A DNA stretch of 64,000 nucleotides, taken from positions 7,065,001 through 7,129,000 of the forward strand of contig NZ_CP067100.1 of assembly GCF_016616235.1 (NCBI RefSeq), in the 5' to 3' direction. Of the stretch, positions 37,248 through 47,614 are shown piece by piece; the first letter of the stretch is position 1; each line of letters begins with the position of its first letter. The DNA is from Bradyrhizobium diazoefficiens (GTDB lineage Bacteria; Pseudomonadota; Alphaproteobacteria; Rhizobiales; Xanthobacteraceae). The notes beneath the pieces were generated by a model that saw nothing but the letters and a program-made list of their open reading frames with translations, had not been told where the DNA came from and made no database searches. Position numbers and translations under genes: made by a program.

Positions 37248-38885
37248 CTACGTCGCCACCGACCCATCCGCGGCGGTCTCCAGCCGGAACGCTGCCGCGA
37301 ACAGCGCACGGGTGTAATCCGTCTTCGGATTCTTGAACAGCTCCGCCGCCTGCCCCTCCTCGACCACCTTGCCGCCGCGCATCACGATGAGATGGCTGGC
37401 GAGCGAGGCAACGACGCGCAGATCGTGCGAGATGAACATGTAGGTGAGCTCGCGCCTGCGCTGAAGCTCGCGCAACAGATCGACCATCTGCGCCTGGATC
37501 AGCATGTCGAGCGCGCTGGTCGGCTCGTCCAGTACGACGAAATTCGGCTCCAGCACCACCGCGCGCGCGATGCTGATGCGCTGGCGCTGGCCGCCGGAGA
37601 ATTCGTGCGGATAGCGATAGCGGGTATCTGGCTTCAGCCCAACGTCCTCGAGCGCCTTGACGACGCGCGCCTCGCGTTCCTCGCGCGAGAGCTTCGGCTG
37701 ATGCACGGTAAGCCCTTCGGCGATGATATCGGCAACCGACATGCGCGGGCTGAGCGAGCCGAACGGATCCTGGAACACGATCTGCATGTCGCGCCGGAAC
37801 GGCCGCATCTCCTTGAAGCGCAGACCCTGGATATCGTTTCCCAGGAAGACAATGCGCCCGTTGGAGGAGATCAGCCGCAGCAGCGCCAGCCCCAGCGTGG
37901 TCTTGCCCGAGCCGGATTCGCCGACGACGCCAAGCGTCTCCCCCTTGCGCACGGCGACGCTGACGCCGTCGACCGCTTTGATGTGGCCGACCGTCTTGCG
38001 CATCAGGCCGCGCTTGATCGGAAACCAGACTTTCAGATCATCGGCCGACATCACCACCGGCGCATCCGGCTGCGGCGGCGCGGGATCCGGCTTCGGCTCG
38101 GCTGCGAGCAGGTCGCGCGTATAGGGATGTTTCGGGCTCTTGAAGACCTGCTCGACGGGCCCCTGCTCGACGATTTCGCCATTCTTCATGACGCAGACGT
38201 GGTCGGCAATGCGGCGCACGATGCCGAGATCGTGGGTGATGAAGAGCAGGCTCATGCCGAGCCGGGCGCGGATTCCGGCGAGCAGCGCCAGGATCTGGGC
38301 CTGCACGGTGACGTCGAGCGCGGTGGTCGGCTCGTCCGCGATCAACAGGTCCGGCTCGTTGGCAAGCGCCATCGCAATCATCACGCGCTGGCGCTGGCCG
38401 CCGGAGAGCTGGTGCGGATAGCTCTTCAGCCGCGTTTCGGGCTCGGGGATGCCGACCTGCGTCAACAACTCCAGCGTCCGCCGGCGCGCCTCTGCGTTGC
38501 TGGTCGGATTGTGCAGCTGGATGATCTCACCGATCTGCGCCTCGATCGTGTGCAGCGGATTGAGCGAGGTCATCGGCTCCTGGAAGATGATGGAGATGTC
38601 GCTGCCGCGAACCTCCCGCATCTCTCGCTCCGACTGGTCGATCAGCTCACGACCCTTGAAGCGGATGCTGCCCGAGGGATGCGAGGCGTTCGGATAGGGC
38701 AGCAGCTTCAGGATCGAGAGCGCGCTGACCGACTTGCCGGAGCCGGATTCGCCGACCAGCGCCAGGCATTCGCCGCGCTTGATCTGGAACGAGACCTTGT
38801 CGACCGCAAGCGTCGTCGCGCCGCCCTGGTGGAAGGCCACCGACAGGTCGCGCACACTGAGCAGGGGCTGGTTGATCGCGTCCAT
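37248..38885 (-). CDS. yejF: peptide ABC transporter, fused double ATP-binding protein YejF
   Basis: This is a 545-residue tandem ABC ATPase. The first cassette has Walker [14 protein letters not shown], signature [16 protein letters not shown] and Walker [13 protein letters not shown]. The second (from about residue 275) has [31 protein letters not shown] and [12 protein letters not shown]. The fused DppD-DppF layout is typical of YejF. It is the last gene of a leftward transporter operon, 4 nt after yejE. Confidence 0.93.
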   Translation of the reverse strand: MDAINQPLLSVRDLSVAFHQGGATTLAVDKVSFQIKRGECLALVGESGSGKSVSALSILKLLPYPNASHPSGSIRFKGRELIDQSEREMREVRGSDISIIFQEPMTSLNPLHTIEAQIGEIIQLHNPTSNAEARRRTLELLTQVGIPEPETRLKSYPHQLSGGQRQRVMIAMALANEPDLLIADEPTTALDVTVQAQILALLAGIRARLGMSLLFITHDLGIVRRIADHVCVMKNGEIVEQGPVEQVFKSPKHPYTRDLLAAEPKPDPAPPQPDAPVVMSADDLKVWFPIKRGLMRKTVGHIKAVDGVSVAVRKGETLGVVGESGSGKTTLGLALLRLISSNGRIVFLGNDIQGLRFKEMRPFRRDMQIVFQDPFGSLSPRMSVADIIAEGLTVHQPKLSREEREARVVKALEDVGLKPDTRYRYPHEFSGGQRQRISIARAVVLEPNFVVLDEPTSALDMLIQAQMVDLLRELQRRRELTYMFISHDLRVVASLASHLIVMRGGKVVEEGQAAELFKNPKTDYTRALFAAAFRLETAADGSVAT

Positions 38886-38889
38886 CGGC

Positions 38890-40068
38890 CTACCTGAACG
38901 TCTTGCGCGGATCGAAGGCGTCGCGCACGGCTTCGCCGATGAAGATCAGCAGCGACAGCATGATCGCGACCGAGAAGAAGCCGGAGAAGCCGAGCCAGGG
39001 CGCCTGCACATTGGACTTGGCCTGCGACAGCAGCTCGCCGAGCGAGGGCGATCCGGGCGGCAGACCGAAGCCGAGGAAGTCGAGCGCCGTCAGCGTCATC
39101 ACCGAACTCGACACGATGAACGGCAGGAACGTCATGGTCGCGACCATCGCATTCGGCAGCAGGTGACGGAACATGATGACGGGGTTGGAGACGCCGAGCG
39201 ACCGCGCCGCCTGGATATATTCGAAGTTGCGCCCGCGCAGGAACTCGGCCCGCACCAGACCGACCAGCGAGACCCATGAGAACAGCAGCAAGATGCCGAG
39301 CAGCACGAAGAAGCCGGGCACGAGCACCGAGGACAGGATCAGGAGAAGATAGAGCGAGGGAATCGCCGTCCAGATCTCGATGAAGCGCTGGAAGATGAGG
39401 TCGACCCAGCCGCCGAAATAGCCCTGCACCGCCCCCGCCGCGACGCCTATGACCGACGAGATGATGGTGAGGCAAAGACCGAACAGCACCGAGATGCGGA
39501 AGCCGTAAATCAGCCGCGCCACCACGTCCCGGCCCTGATCGTCGGTGCCAAGCCAGTTGTATTCGAGATCGCGGCAGCTCTTCAGCCCCTTCTTCTCCAC
39601 CACCGGCTTGCATTGCGCTTCCGTCAGCATCCAGGTCGGTGGCGACGGCGCCGGCGTCGGCAGATCGAGATTGTGCGTGTCGTAGGAGTAACGGATCAGC
39701 GGCCAGACGATGCTGCCGCCCTTATCCTTGATGAGCTTCTGCAGGTAGGGGTCGCGATAGTCGGCGGCGGTCTCGAAATCGCCGCCGAACGTGGTTTCCG
39801 AATAGGTCACAAAGGCGGGCCAATACAGGCGGCCGTCGAACTTGATCAGGAAGGGCCGATCGTTGGCAATCAGCTCGGCGAACAGCGAGATCACGAACAG
39901 GGCAATGAAGATCCAGAACGACCAGTAGCCGCGCCGGTTGGCCCTGAAGTTCTGCCAGCGCCGCCGGTTGAGCGGCGAAGGCGCGAACGGCTTGCCCGTG
40001 ATCGGAACGACCTCTCCCAGCGGAGACTGGGTCGTGGTCTCGATCGGCGTCGGTGCGGTGATCGTCAT
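38890..40068 (-). CDS. yejE: peptide ABC transporter permease YejE
   Basis: This is a 392-residue permease. N-terminal PLNRRRWQNFRANRRGYWSFWIFIALFVISLFAELIAND gives the first helix, followed by the long periplasmic insertion (YSETTFGGDFETAADYRDPYLQKLI..., typical of YejE). The permease core has GYFGGWVDLIFQRFIEIWTAIPSLYLLLIL and EYIQAARSLGVSNPVIMFRHLLPN. ATG 40068 overlaps the yejB stop by one base (TGATG). The frame is open further upstream but only as an antisense-like extension within yejB. Confidence 0.93.
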   Translation of the reverse strand: MTITAPTPIETTTQSPLGEVVPITGKPFAPSPLNRRRWQNFRANRRGYWSFWIFIALFVISLFAELIANDRPFLIKFDGRLYWPAFVTYSETTFGGDFETAADYRDPYLQKLIKDKGGSIVWPLIRYSYDTHNLDLPTPAPSPPTWMLTEAQCKPVVEKKGLKSCRDLEYNWLGTDDQGRDVVARLIYGFRISVLFGLCLTIISSVIGVAAGAVQGYFGGWVDLIFQRFIEIWTAIPSLYLLLILSSVLVPGFFVLLGILLLFSWVSLVGLVRAEFLRGRNFEYIQAARSLGVSNPVIMFRHLLPNAMVATMTFLPFIVSSSVMTLTALDFLGFGLPPGSPSLGELLSQAKSNVQAPWLGFSGFFSVAIMLSLLIFIGEAVRDAFDPRKTFR

Positions 40069-41177
40069 CAGACCTCCCGCGCCTCGAAATCGATCCGGGG
40101 ATCGATCCACATATAGGTCAGGTCGGAGATCAGGTTGATCACGAGTCCGACCAGCGAAAAGATGTAGAGCGTACCGAACACCACCGGATAGTCGCGGTTG
40201 AGCACGCTCTCGAAGCTGAGCAGTCCCAGCCCGTCCAGCGAGAAGATGGTCTCGATCAGAAGCGAGCCCGAAAAGAAGGCGTGGATGAAGGTCCCCGGGA
40301 AGCCGGCGATCACGATCAGCATGGCGTTGCGGAACACGTGGCCGTAGAGCACCCGGTTCTCGCTGCAGCCCTTGGCGCGCGCAGTCATGACGTATTGCTT
40401 GCGGATCTCGTCCAGGAACGAGTTCTTGGTCAGGAACGTCATGGTGGTGAACGCACCTAACCCCATGGCGATCAGCGGCAGCGTCAGATGCCAGAAATAA
40501 TCGATGATCTTCCAGTACCAGGGAAATTGCGACCAGCCGTCCGACGTCAACCCGCGCAGCGGAAACCAGTTGAAGAACGAGCCGCCGGCAAACAGGATGA
40601 TCAGGAGGATGGCGAACAGGAAGCCCGGAATCGCATAGCCGAGCACGAGCACGGTCGACGTCCAGGTGTCGAACCGCGCGCCGTCGTTCACGGCCTTGCG
40701 AATGCCGAGCGGGATGGAAATCAGATAGGTCAGAAGCGTCAGCCAGATTCCGAGCGAGATCGAGACAGGCAGCTTCTCCTTGATGAGCTGGAGCACGCTG
40801 ACGTCGCGGAAATAGCTCTTGCCGAAATCGAAGCGGGCGAAATTCCACACCATCAGCGCGAAGCGTTCCGGCGCCGGCTTGTCAAAGCCAAATTGCACCT
40901 CCAGCTTCTTGATGAAGTCAGGATCGAGACCCTGGGCGCCGCGATATTTCGAGTTGATGGCATCGCCGCCGGCCCCTAACTGTCCCGGCGCGCGCTGGGC
41001 GAAGTCTCCGCCGCCGGAAATGCGCGAGCTGCCGCCGGTATCGGCGCCCGAGAGCTGCGCGATGACGCGCTCGACCGGGCCGCCCGGCGCGAACTGCACC
41101 ACGACAAAGGACACGAAGAGAATCCCGAGCAGGGTCGGGATCATCAGCAGGATGCGGCGGGCGATATAAGCGCTCAT
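40068..41177 (-). CDS. yejB: peptide ABC transporter permease YejB
   Basis: This is a 369-residue DppB-type permease. The starting helix MSAYIARRILLMIPTLLGILFVSFVVVQFAPGGPVE is followed by a periplasmic loop containing GLDPDFIKKLEVQFGFDKPAPERF and the core (YLISIPLGIRKAVNDGARFDTWTS, YVMTARAKGCSENRVLYGHVFRNAML). It ends with PRIDFEAREV. It is coupled to yejE by overlap and preceded by a binding-protein gene. Confidence 0.93.
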   Translation of the reverse strand: MSAYIARRILLMIPTLLGILFVSFVVVQFAPGGPVERVIAQLSGADTGGSSRISGGGDFAQRAPGQLGAGGDAINSKYRGAQGLDPDFIKKLEVQFGFDKPAPERFALMVWNFARFDFGKSYFRDVSVLQLIKEKLPVSISLGIWLTLLTYLISIPLGIRKAVNDGARFDTWTSTVLVLGYAIPGFLFAILLIILFAGGSFFNWFPLRGLTSDGWSQFPWYWKIIDYFWHLTLPLIAMGLGAFTTMTFLTKNSFLDEIRKQYVMTARAKGCSENRVLYGHVFRNAMLIVIAGFPGTFIHAFFSGSLLIETIFSLDGLGLLSFESVLNRDYPVVFGTLYIFSLVGLVINLISDLTYMWIDPRIDFEAREV

Positions 41178-41179
41178 GA

Positions 41180-43072
41180 CTATTTCGCCTGCTCGAGCTT
41201 GGCTGCCTTCGTGCCGTCATGCCACCAGATATCGGGGGCGCCGACGCCATTGGCGTAGCGCGGCAGCTTCTGCGGATGACCGAACTGGTCCCAATAAGCC
41301 AGCCGGTGTGTCTTGTTGTACCATTGCGGCACCCAATAACGGCCGGCACGGAACAGGCGATCGAAGGCACGACAGGCGACGGTCAATTCCTCGCGGCTGT
41401 CGGCCGCCATGATCTTCTCGATCATGGCATCGATCGCCGGGCTGGCGACGCCCGCCAGATTGTACGATCCCTTGGTGTTCGCGACCTGCGAGGAGAAGAA
41501 CGAGCGCATCGCATCGCCCGGCGTCGCCGACATGCTGAAACGCTGGATCGTCATGTCGAAGTCGAAATCTTCCTGCCGCGCTCTGTATTGCACGGCATCG
41601 ACCAGCCGCACGCTGGCCTCGATGCCAAGCGTTCCAAGATTCTTGACGTAGGGCGCATGGTGCGGCTGGAACGAAGGCTCGTCCAGCAGGAACTCGATCC
41701 TGAATGGCTCGCCATTCGGCAGCACCCGCTTGCCATCCTTGATCGGCACGCCGGCCTCGTTCAGCAATTGCTGCGCCTTGCGCAGCAGGCTGCGGTCCTG
41801 TCCGGAGCCATCCGTGACGGGGGGCGAGAACGGCGCAGCGAACACGTCGTCGGGGACCTGGCCGCGGAACGGCTCCAGCAGCTTCAGCTCTTCCGGCGAA
41901 GGCGGACCATCGCCAGCCATGAGGTCGGAATTCTGGAACGGCGACACGGTGCGGGCATAGGCACCGTACATGATCGTCTTGTTGGTCCACTCGAAGTCGA
42001 ACGCATTGATCAAGGCTTCGCGCACGCGCGGATCCCTGAACTTGTCGCGCCGCGTGTTGATGAACCAGCCCTGCGCACCGGACGGCGTATCGTCGGGCAC
42101 GACCTCCATCTTGACGCGGCCGTCCTTCACGGCCGGGAAGTCATAGCGAGTCGCCCAGATGCGGGCGGTGAACTCCTCGCGATAGAGATAGCTTTTGCCG
42201 GTAAACCCTTCGAAGGCGACATCGCGGTCGCGATAGAACTCGTAGCGCACGACGTCGAAATTGTAGCTGCCGCGACAAACCGGCAGATCGGCCGCCCACC
42301 AGTCCTTGACCCGCTCGTATTCGATGTAGCGATTGACCTCGAATCTGCCGACCTTATAGGGCCCCGAGCCGAGCGGAATATCCAGCGTCGATTCATCGAA
42401 GGCCCGCGTGGCGTAATACGCCTTGGAGAAGATCGGCAGGCCCGCGACATAGAGCGGCACGTCGCGTGCCCGTCCCTTGGCGAAGGTGACGACGAGTGTC
42501 GCATCGTCGAGAGCTTCCGCGCTGGCCATGTCGCGCATCTGCACGATGATCAGCGGATGGCCCTTGGTCTTCAATGCCGTCAGCGAAAACGCCGCATCGT
42601 GCGCGGTGAGCCTGGTGCCATCGTGGAATTTCGCCTCGGGCCGCATCGTGAAGCGATAGACCAGCCTGTCCGGCGATATCTGCACCGATCTGGCAGCCAG
42701 CCCGTACATCGCGTCCGGCTCGTCGCTGGCGCGCACCATCAGCGGCGCGAACGTCATGTCCATGCCTTGCGCGCCGTCACCCTTCAGGATGAAGGCGTTG
42801 AGCGAGTTGAAGGTCTGGTAGGACTGGTTATAGGCGCGCACCGAGGGAATCAGCGAGAACGTGCCGCCCTTCGGCGCGTCCACATTGACATAATCGAAAT
42901 GATGGAAGTCGGCGGGATATTTCAGATCGCCGAACGCCGAGATGCCGTGGGCCTCGGTGGGCATTTCCGACGCCGCCGCGCCACGCAGTGCCGCGGCGCT
43001 CAGCGCACCGCCGACACCTAGAGCCAGCACATGCCGGCGTGAAAGCTGCGCCATGCGCAATTGCTTCCTCAA
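41180..43072 (-). CDS. extracellular solute-binding protein family 5 (YejA-like, second copy)
   Basis: This is a 630-residue periplasmic peptide-binding protein. It has a Tat-type signal (SRRHVLALGVGGALSAAALRGAAA), then the YejA-type AHGISAFGDLKYPADFHHFDYVNVDAPKGGTFSLIPSVRAYNQSYQTFNSLNAF. The SBP_bac_5 body ends in LPRYANGVGAPDIWWHDGTKAAKLEQAK. It overlaps the upstream paralogue by 4 nt and precedes yejB by 2 nt, so both binding proteins probably feed the same permease. Confidence 0.9.
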   Translation of the reverse strand: MRKQLRMAQLSRRHVLALGVGGALSAAALRGAAASEMPTEAHGISAFGDLKYPADFHHFDYVNVDAPKGGTFSLIPSVRAYNQSYQTFNSLNAFILKGDGAQGMDMTFAPLMVRASDEPDAMYGLAARSVQISPDRLVYRFTMRPEAKFHDGTRLTAHDAAFSLTALKTKGHPLIIVQMRDMASAEALDDATLVVTFAKGRARDVPLYVAGLPIFSKAYYATRAFDESTLDIPLGSGPYKVGRFEVNRYIEYERVKDWWAADLPVCRGSYNFDVVRYEFYRDRDVAFEGFTGKSYLYREEFTARIWATRYDFPAVKDGRVKMEVVPDDTPSGAQGWFINTRRDKFRDPRVREALINAFDFEWTNKTIMYGAYARTVSPFQNSDLMAGDGPPSPEELKLLEPFRGQVPDDVFAAPFSPPVTDGSGQDRSLLRKAQQLLNEAGVPIKDGKRVLPNGEPFRIEFLLDEPSFQPHHAPYVKNLGTLGIEASVRLVDAVQYRARQEDFDFDMTIQRFSMSATPGDAMRSFFSSQVANTKGSYNLAGVASPAIDAMIEKIMAADSREELTVACRAFDRLFRAGRYWVPQWYNKTHRLAYWDQFGHPQKLPRYANGVGAPDIWWHDGTKAAKLEQAK

Positions 43073-44979
43073 GAGCGTTTTCCGATGCGCGCCGCCTTTT
43101 CCGCGTCATACCACCACAGCGTCGGCAGGCCGGATCGGCCGTATTTCGGCAGCGGCTCGGCATGGCTGAAGCGGTCCCAGCGGGCGTAGCGCGAGAATGG
43201 ATAGGTGAACTGCGGCACCACGTAGAAATTCCACAGCAGGACGCGATCGAGCGCGCGCGTTGCGGCGACGAGACCGGCCCGGTTCTTGGCGAAGATCACC
43301 TTCTCGATCAGGGCGTCCACGGCAGGATTCTTGATGCCGATGGTATTGCGCGCGCCGGGCACGTCGGCCGTCTGCGAGCCCCAGAACTCGCGCTGCTCAT
43401 TGCCCGGCGAGAGCGACTCGCCCCATTGATCGATGATCATATCGAAGTCGAAGCTGCGCAGCCGGTTCTGGTATTGCGCGTCATCGACCACACGAACCGA
43501 CGTATTGACGCCGATCCGCTCCAGTGACGGCTTGTAGAATAGCGCGATGCGCTCGGACGAGGGGTCCTGCACCAGGATCTCGACCGTCAGAACCTTGCCC
43601 GAGGCGTCGACCAGCTTGTGGTCGCGCACCTCGAAGCCCGCCTCTTTCAGCAGCTTCGCCGCTTCGCGCAAATTGGCTCGCACGGCCTCGGGACTGCCTC
43701 CGACCGGATTCTGGTAAGGCGTGGTGAAGACTTCCGGCGGCACCTTGTCCTTGACGGTCTCGAGGATCTGCAGCTCCTCGCCCTGCGGCAGCCCCCTTGC
43801 GGCCAGCTCGGTCCCTTCGAAATAGCTGTTGATGCGCTTGTACTGACCGAAGAACAGCTGTTTGTTCATCTCCTCGAAGTCGAAGGCATAGTTGAAGGCG
43901 CGCCGCACCCGCGCGTCCTTGAACTGGGGACGCCTGATGTTGACGACGAAGGCCTGCATGCGGCCGGAATCGTTGATCGGAAACTCCTCCTTGATCACCC
44001 GCTTCTCGGTCACCGCCGGAAAGTCGTAGGCCGTCGCCCATTGCTTGGCGGAGTTTTCCGCGATCCAGTCGGCCTGGTCGGCCTTGAAAGCTTCCAACGC
44101 GACGAGATTGTCGCGGAAAAATTCGAAGCGCAGCTCGTCGAAATTGTTGGTGCCGATCTGGCTCGGGAGATTGGCGCCCCAATGGTCCTTGACGCGTTCG
44201 AGCCTGATCGAGCGCCCGGCAACGAATTCCTTGATCTTGTACGGGCCGGAGCCCAGCGGCGGCTCCAGCGTAGTCGTGCCAATATCGCGCTTGCGCCCCT
44301 GGGCGTCGGTGCCCTCCCACCAGTGTTTTGGCAGCACCGTGAGCTCGCCGACGATGGTGGGCAGTTCGCGATTGCCGGGCGCATCGAACGTGAATTTGAC
44401 GTCGCGCTCACCGCTCTTCTCCACCTTGGTCACGTGGCGGTAGTAGGAGGCATACATCGGGCTCAGCTTCTTCAGGCTCTCCAGCGAGAAGATCACGTCC
44501 TCCGGCGTCACCGGCTTCCCGTCGTGCCAGCGCGCTTCTCTCCGCAGGCGATAGGTCACCCAGGAAAAATCATCCGGATGTTGCGCGGCTTCGGCCAGTT
44601 CGCCGTACTCGGTCGCGACCTCGTCCTGCGCCCGCGTCATCAGCGTTTCGTAGATCATGGCCGCGGCCGGCGCGAGCGAGCCCTTGATGCCGGCCACCGC
44701 GATGTTGAAATTGTCGAAGGTGCCGAGCGAGATCATACGGGCGACGCCGCCCTTGGGCGCGTCCGGATTGACGTAGTCGAAGCGCTTGAAATCGGCGGGG
44801 TACTTGATGTCGCCGAACAGCGACAGCGCGTGGCGCCAGGGAAGCTCACTTGAAGTCAGCTCACTCGCCGATTGCGCCTCGGCCGCGCCAATGACGGGAA
44901 CGCCCGCGCCGGAACCGAGAGCGGGGAGCGCGGCAACGGCCGCGCCGGTGAGCAGGAGATCGCGTCGGGTAATGGCCAA
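43069..44979 (-). CDS. yejA: extracellular solute-binding protein family 5 (YejA-like, first copy)
   Basis: This is a 636-residue paralogue of the next gene. It has a Tat signal (TRRDLLLTGAAVAALPALGSG), then WRHALSLFGDIKYPADFKRFDYVNPDAPKGG and an SBP_bac_5 domain ending RSGLPTLWWYDAEKAA. It is the first gene of the operon. YejABEF of enteric and rhizobial bacteria imports microcin C or host antimicrobial peptides; transport of such peptides here is inference. Confidence 0.9.
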   Translation of the reverse strand: MAITRRDLLLTGAAVAALPALGSGAGVPVIGAAEAQSASELTSSELPWRHALSLFGDIKYPADFKRFDYVNPDAPKGGVARMISLGTFDNFNIAVAGIKGSLAPAAAMIYETLMTRAQDEVATEYGELAEAAQHPDDFSWVTYRLRREARWHDGKPVTPEDVIFSLESLKKLSPMYASYYRHVTKVEKSGERDVKFTFDAPGNRELPTIVGELTVLPKHWWEGTDAQGRKRDIGTTTLEPPLGSGPYKIKEFVAGRSIRLERVKDHWGANLPSQIGTNNFDELRFEFFRDNLVALEAFKADQADWIAENSAKQWATAYDFPAVTEKRVIKEEFPINDSGRMQAFVVNIRRPQFKDARVRRAFNYAFDFEEMNKQLFFGQYKRINSYFEGTELAARGLPQGEELQILETVKDKVPPEVFTTPYQNPVGGSPEAVRANLREAAKLLKEAGFEVRDHKLVDASGKVLTVEILVQDPSSERIALFYKPSLERIGVNTSVRVVDDAQYQNRLRSFDFDMIIDQWGESLSPGNEQREFWGSQTADVPGARNTIGIKNPAVDALIEKVIFAKNRAGLVAATRALDRVLLWNFYVVPQFTYPFSRYARWDRFSHAEPLPKYGRSGLPTLWWYDAEKAARIGKRS

Positions 44980-45140
44980 ATCAACATCCCTGTCTTGAAG
45001 GAGGCTACTCCTTTAAGTTCCCAATATAGGCGAGGTTTCGACGGAACATGTTGCTTTTTCCTCATCTTGGAAGGCCGGACGGCCTGTCGGATGCGGCCAA
45101 ACGCCCCGATAGCGTCATCGCGAGGCCTGCATAAGGAAAC

Positions 45141-45162
45141 GGCCAGGCTTTTCAGCCTGGCC
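45141..45162 (-). terminator. Rho-independent-like terminator of cycM
   Basis: GGCCAGGCT and AGCCTGGCC form a perfect 9-bp stem around a 4-nt loop 30 nt beyond the cycM stop, followed on the minus strand by GTTTCCTTAT. It also separates cycM from the upstream edge of the yej operon. Confidence 0.75.
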
Positions 45163-45191
45163 GCACATTCCACGTCTGGTTTTTTGACGCC

Positions 45192-45743
45192 TTATTTCGA
45201 GGCCGTCGGCAGCGGTTCGGGATGATCTGACAGCGAATTCAGATAGGCGATGACGTCGGCGCGCTCGGAGTCCTTCGGAATGCCGGCGAAGCCCATCGCG
45301 GTGCCCGGGATATAGCCCTTCGGATTAGCGATGAACTTGTTCAGCTCGTCGAAAGTCCAGGTGCCGCCCTTGGCCTTCATGGCGGCTGAGAAGTTAAAGC
45401 CGCGCCCTTCGCCCCTCGGCTCGCCGACGATGCCATAGAGGTTCGGACCGACGCGGTTCGGGCCGCCCTTCTCGAAGGTGTGGCAGGCGCCGCACTTCTT
45501 GGCGGCGGCGGCGCCCTTCTCGACCGATGCGGTCTGGAGCAGCTTTTCGATCGGCTCGGACGGAGCGGCCGCCGGGGCGGCGCCGCCCTTGTCGCCGGCC
45601 TCTTCCTTCACGGCGATCTCAAAGCCCGGCTTTTCCGGCATCTTGGGCGAGAACAGCGCCTGGGCGGTGAAGCTCGTCACCAGCAGGACGAGACAGGTGC
45701 CGAGCACGGCACCGAGAATCTTGTTCAGTTCGAAAGAGTCCAT
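45192..45743 (-). CDS. cycM: membrane-anchored cytochrome c (CycM type)
   Basis: This is a 183-residue c-type cytochrome. The uncleaved signal-anchor helix (about 8-31, [22 protein letters not shown]) is followed by a Pro/Ala-rich linker. The class I haem domain has CGACH (84-88) and the axial Met150 in [10 protein letters not shown]. In Bradyrhizobium CycM passes electrons from the bc1 complex to the aa3 oxidase. The length and architecture match. It is divergent from kdsB across a 220-bp gap. Confidence 0.92.
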   Translation of the reverse strand: MDSFELNKILGAVLGTCLVLLVTSFTAQALFSPKMPEKPGFEIAVKEEAGDKGGAAPAAAPSEPIEKLLQTASVEKGAAAAKKCGACHTFEKGGPNRVGPNLYGIVGEPRGEGRGFNFSAAMKAKGGTWTFDELNKFIANPKGYIPGTAMGFAGIPKDSERADVIAYLNSLSDHPEPLPTASK

Positions 45744-45963
45744 TTCCGGCCAGGCCCCACACCGCAAGAAGGAAACAGCGGCCGAGCGGCCGCCAGGACG
45801 AGCCTCGGGAGAATCAAGACGTTCCTTGTTGTTTCCCCGAGTTTTGCCATTGAGATATCGGTTTGCCCGTGCTCTGGCAACCCGTATAAGCGAGCCGGCT
45901 TCGAACCCATCCCCACCCCATTTCTCGCGGCGGAAAACGCCCCGTTTCCAGGCTCTTGAACCG

Positions 45964-46704
45964 ATGATCGATCCCCGCATCCTGGTGCTGATCCCGGCCC
46001 GCATGGCCGCCACCCGTCTGCCCGGCAAACCGCTCGCCGACATCGCCGGCCTGCCGATGATCGTGCACGTGATGCGGCGCGCCGAGGCCGCGGGGATCGG
46101 CCGGGTCGCGGTCGCCACCGATACGGGCGAGATCGCCGCGGTGGTGACCGCCCATGGCGGCGAGGCCGTGATGACCCGCTCCACACACCCCTCCGGCTCC
46201 GACCGCATTCACGAGGCCATGCAGAAGCTCGATCCGGACGGCAGGGCCGAGATCGTGATCAATCTCCAGGGCGATTTTCCGACCATCACGCCGCAGACCA
46301 TCCGCGAGGTGCTGCCACCCTTTGACGACCCGGCGGTCGACATCGTGACGCTGGCCTCGCAGATCCATACCGAGGAGGAAGACCTCGCGCCGAGCGTCGT
46401 GAAGGCGATCGGCTCGCCGATTGGCCCGAGGCGCCTGCGGGCACTCTATTTTACCCGCGCCACTGCCCCCCACGGCGACGGACCGCGTTACCACCATATT
46501 GGTCTTTATGCTTATCGACGCGCTGCGCTGGAGCGTTTCGTGTCGCTGCCGCCTTCGCCGCTGGAGCGTCAGGAAAGCCTGGAGCAGCTCCGGGCGGTGG
46601 AAGCCGGCATGCGCATCGACATCATCATCGTCGACAGCGTGCCCCGCGGCGTCGACACGCCGCCCGATCTCGAAACCGCGCGCAGCATCCTTTCCAAATC
46701 CTGA
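45964..46704 (+). CDS. kdsB: 3-deoxy-manno-octulosonate cytidylyltransferase KdsB
   Basis: KdsB activates Kdo with CTP for lipopolysaccharide core synthesis. The 246 residues begin at ATG 45964 with [28 protein letters not shown]. They then show [14 protein letters not shown], the NLQGDFP metal-binding motif (Phe in place of the enteric Glu) and [16 protein letters not shown], ending [13 protein letters not shown]. pheA follows after 21 nt, an arrangement known in related bacteria. Confidence 0.93.
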   Translation: MIDPRILVLIPARMAATRLPGKPLADIAGLPMIVHVMRRAEAAGIGRVAVATDTGEIAAVVTAHGGEAVMTRSTHPSGSDRIHEAMQKLDPDGRAEIVINLQGDFPTITPQTIREVLPPFDDPAVDIVTLASQIHTEEEDLAPSVVKAIGSPIGPRRLRALYFTRATAPHGDGPRYHHIGLYAYRRAALERFVSLPPSPLERQESLEQLRAVEAGMRIDIIIVDSVPRGVDTPPDLETARSILSKS

Positions 46705-46725
46705 GCCGCTGCTACAAGGCCGAGC

Positions 46726-47583
46726 ATGAGCAAGATGAAGATCGCATTCCAGGGCGAGCCCGGCGCCAACTCCCACATCGCCATCGTCGAGGCCTATCCA
46801 GACGCCGAGCCAATGCCCTGCGCCACCTTCGAAGACGCGCTGTCGGCGATCTCGTCCGGCGAGGCCGATCTCGGCATGATCCCGATCGAGAACTCGGTCG
46901 CGGGCCGCGTTGCCGACATCCATCACCTGCTGCCGGCCTCCGGCCTCTTCATCATCGGCGAATGGTTCTTGCCGGTCCGGCATCAGCTGATGGCGGTGAA
47001 GGGGACCAGGATCGACGACGTCAAGAGCGTCGAGAGCCATGTCCATGCGCTCGGGCAGTGCCGGCGCATCATCCGCAAGCTCGGCATCAAGCCGATCGTG
47101 CACGCCGACACCGCCGGCAGCGCCCGCGACATTTCCGAGCGCAACGACAAGACCGTCGCCGCCATCGCCTCGCGCCTCGCCGCCAAGATCTACGGCCTCG
47201 ACATCCTCGCCGAGGACATCGAGGACGAAGCCCACAACACCACGCGCTTCGTGGTGTTGGCGCGCGAGCCGAAATGGGCGGCGCAGGGCTCCGGCCCGCT
47301 GGTCACCACTTTTGTCTTCCGCGTGCGCAATTTGCCGGCCGCGCTCTACAAGGCGCTGGGCGGCTTTGCCACCAACGGCGTCAACATGACCAAGCTCGAG
47401 AGCTACATGGTCGACGGCAATTTCTTCGCCACGCAGTTTTACGCGGACGTCGACGGCCACCCCGATGACAAGGGCCTCGCGTTTGCGATCGAGGAGCTGA
47501 AATTCTTCTCGCGCGAATTCCGCATCGTCGGCGTGTATCCCGGTCACCCGTTCCGCGCGACGTTTAGCGAAGCGCAGGATTGA
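46726..47583 (+). CDS. pheA: prephenate dehydratase
   Basis: PheA converts prephenate to phenylpyruvate in phenylalanine synthesis. The 285 residues have the catalytic domain (KIAFQGEPGANSHIAIVEAYP, IPIENSVAGRVADIHHLL, HNTTRFVVLAR with the catalytic Thr-Arg-Phe). The C-terminal ACT domain (TTFVFRVRNLPAALYKALGGFATNGVNMTKLES) mediates Phe feedback. There is no chorismate mutase domain, as usual in alphaproteobacteria. Confidence 0.95.
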   Translation: MSKMKIAFQGEPGANSHIAIVEAYPDAEPMPCATFEDALSAISSGEADLGMIPIENSVAGRVADIHHLLPASGLFIIGEWFLPVRHQLMAVKGTRIDDVKSVESHVHALGQCRRIIRKLGIKPIVHADTAGSARDISERNDKTVAAIASRLAAKIYGLDILAEDIEDEAHNTTRFVVLAREPKWAAQGSGPLVTTFVFRVRNLPAALYKALGGFATNGVNMTKLESYMVDGNFFATQFYADVDGHPDDKGLAFAIEELKFFSREFRIVGVYPGHPFRATFSEAQD

Positions 47584-47589
47584 TCTGCC

Positions 47590-47611
47590 ACCCTCCCCTG
47601 GAGGGGAGGGT
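47590..47611. repeat. CCCTCCCC-TGGAGGGG hairpin repeat between convergent genes
   Basis: ACCCTCCCCT and GGAGGGGAGGGT form an almost perfect inverted repeat. The same core occurs at 53990, 54146, 59130, 59306/60772 and 62551, so it is a short palindromic repeat family. Here it lies between the pheA stop and the luciferase-like gene stop and may serve as a bidirectional terminator. Confidence 0.8.
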
Positions 47612-47614
47612 AAG

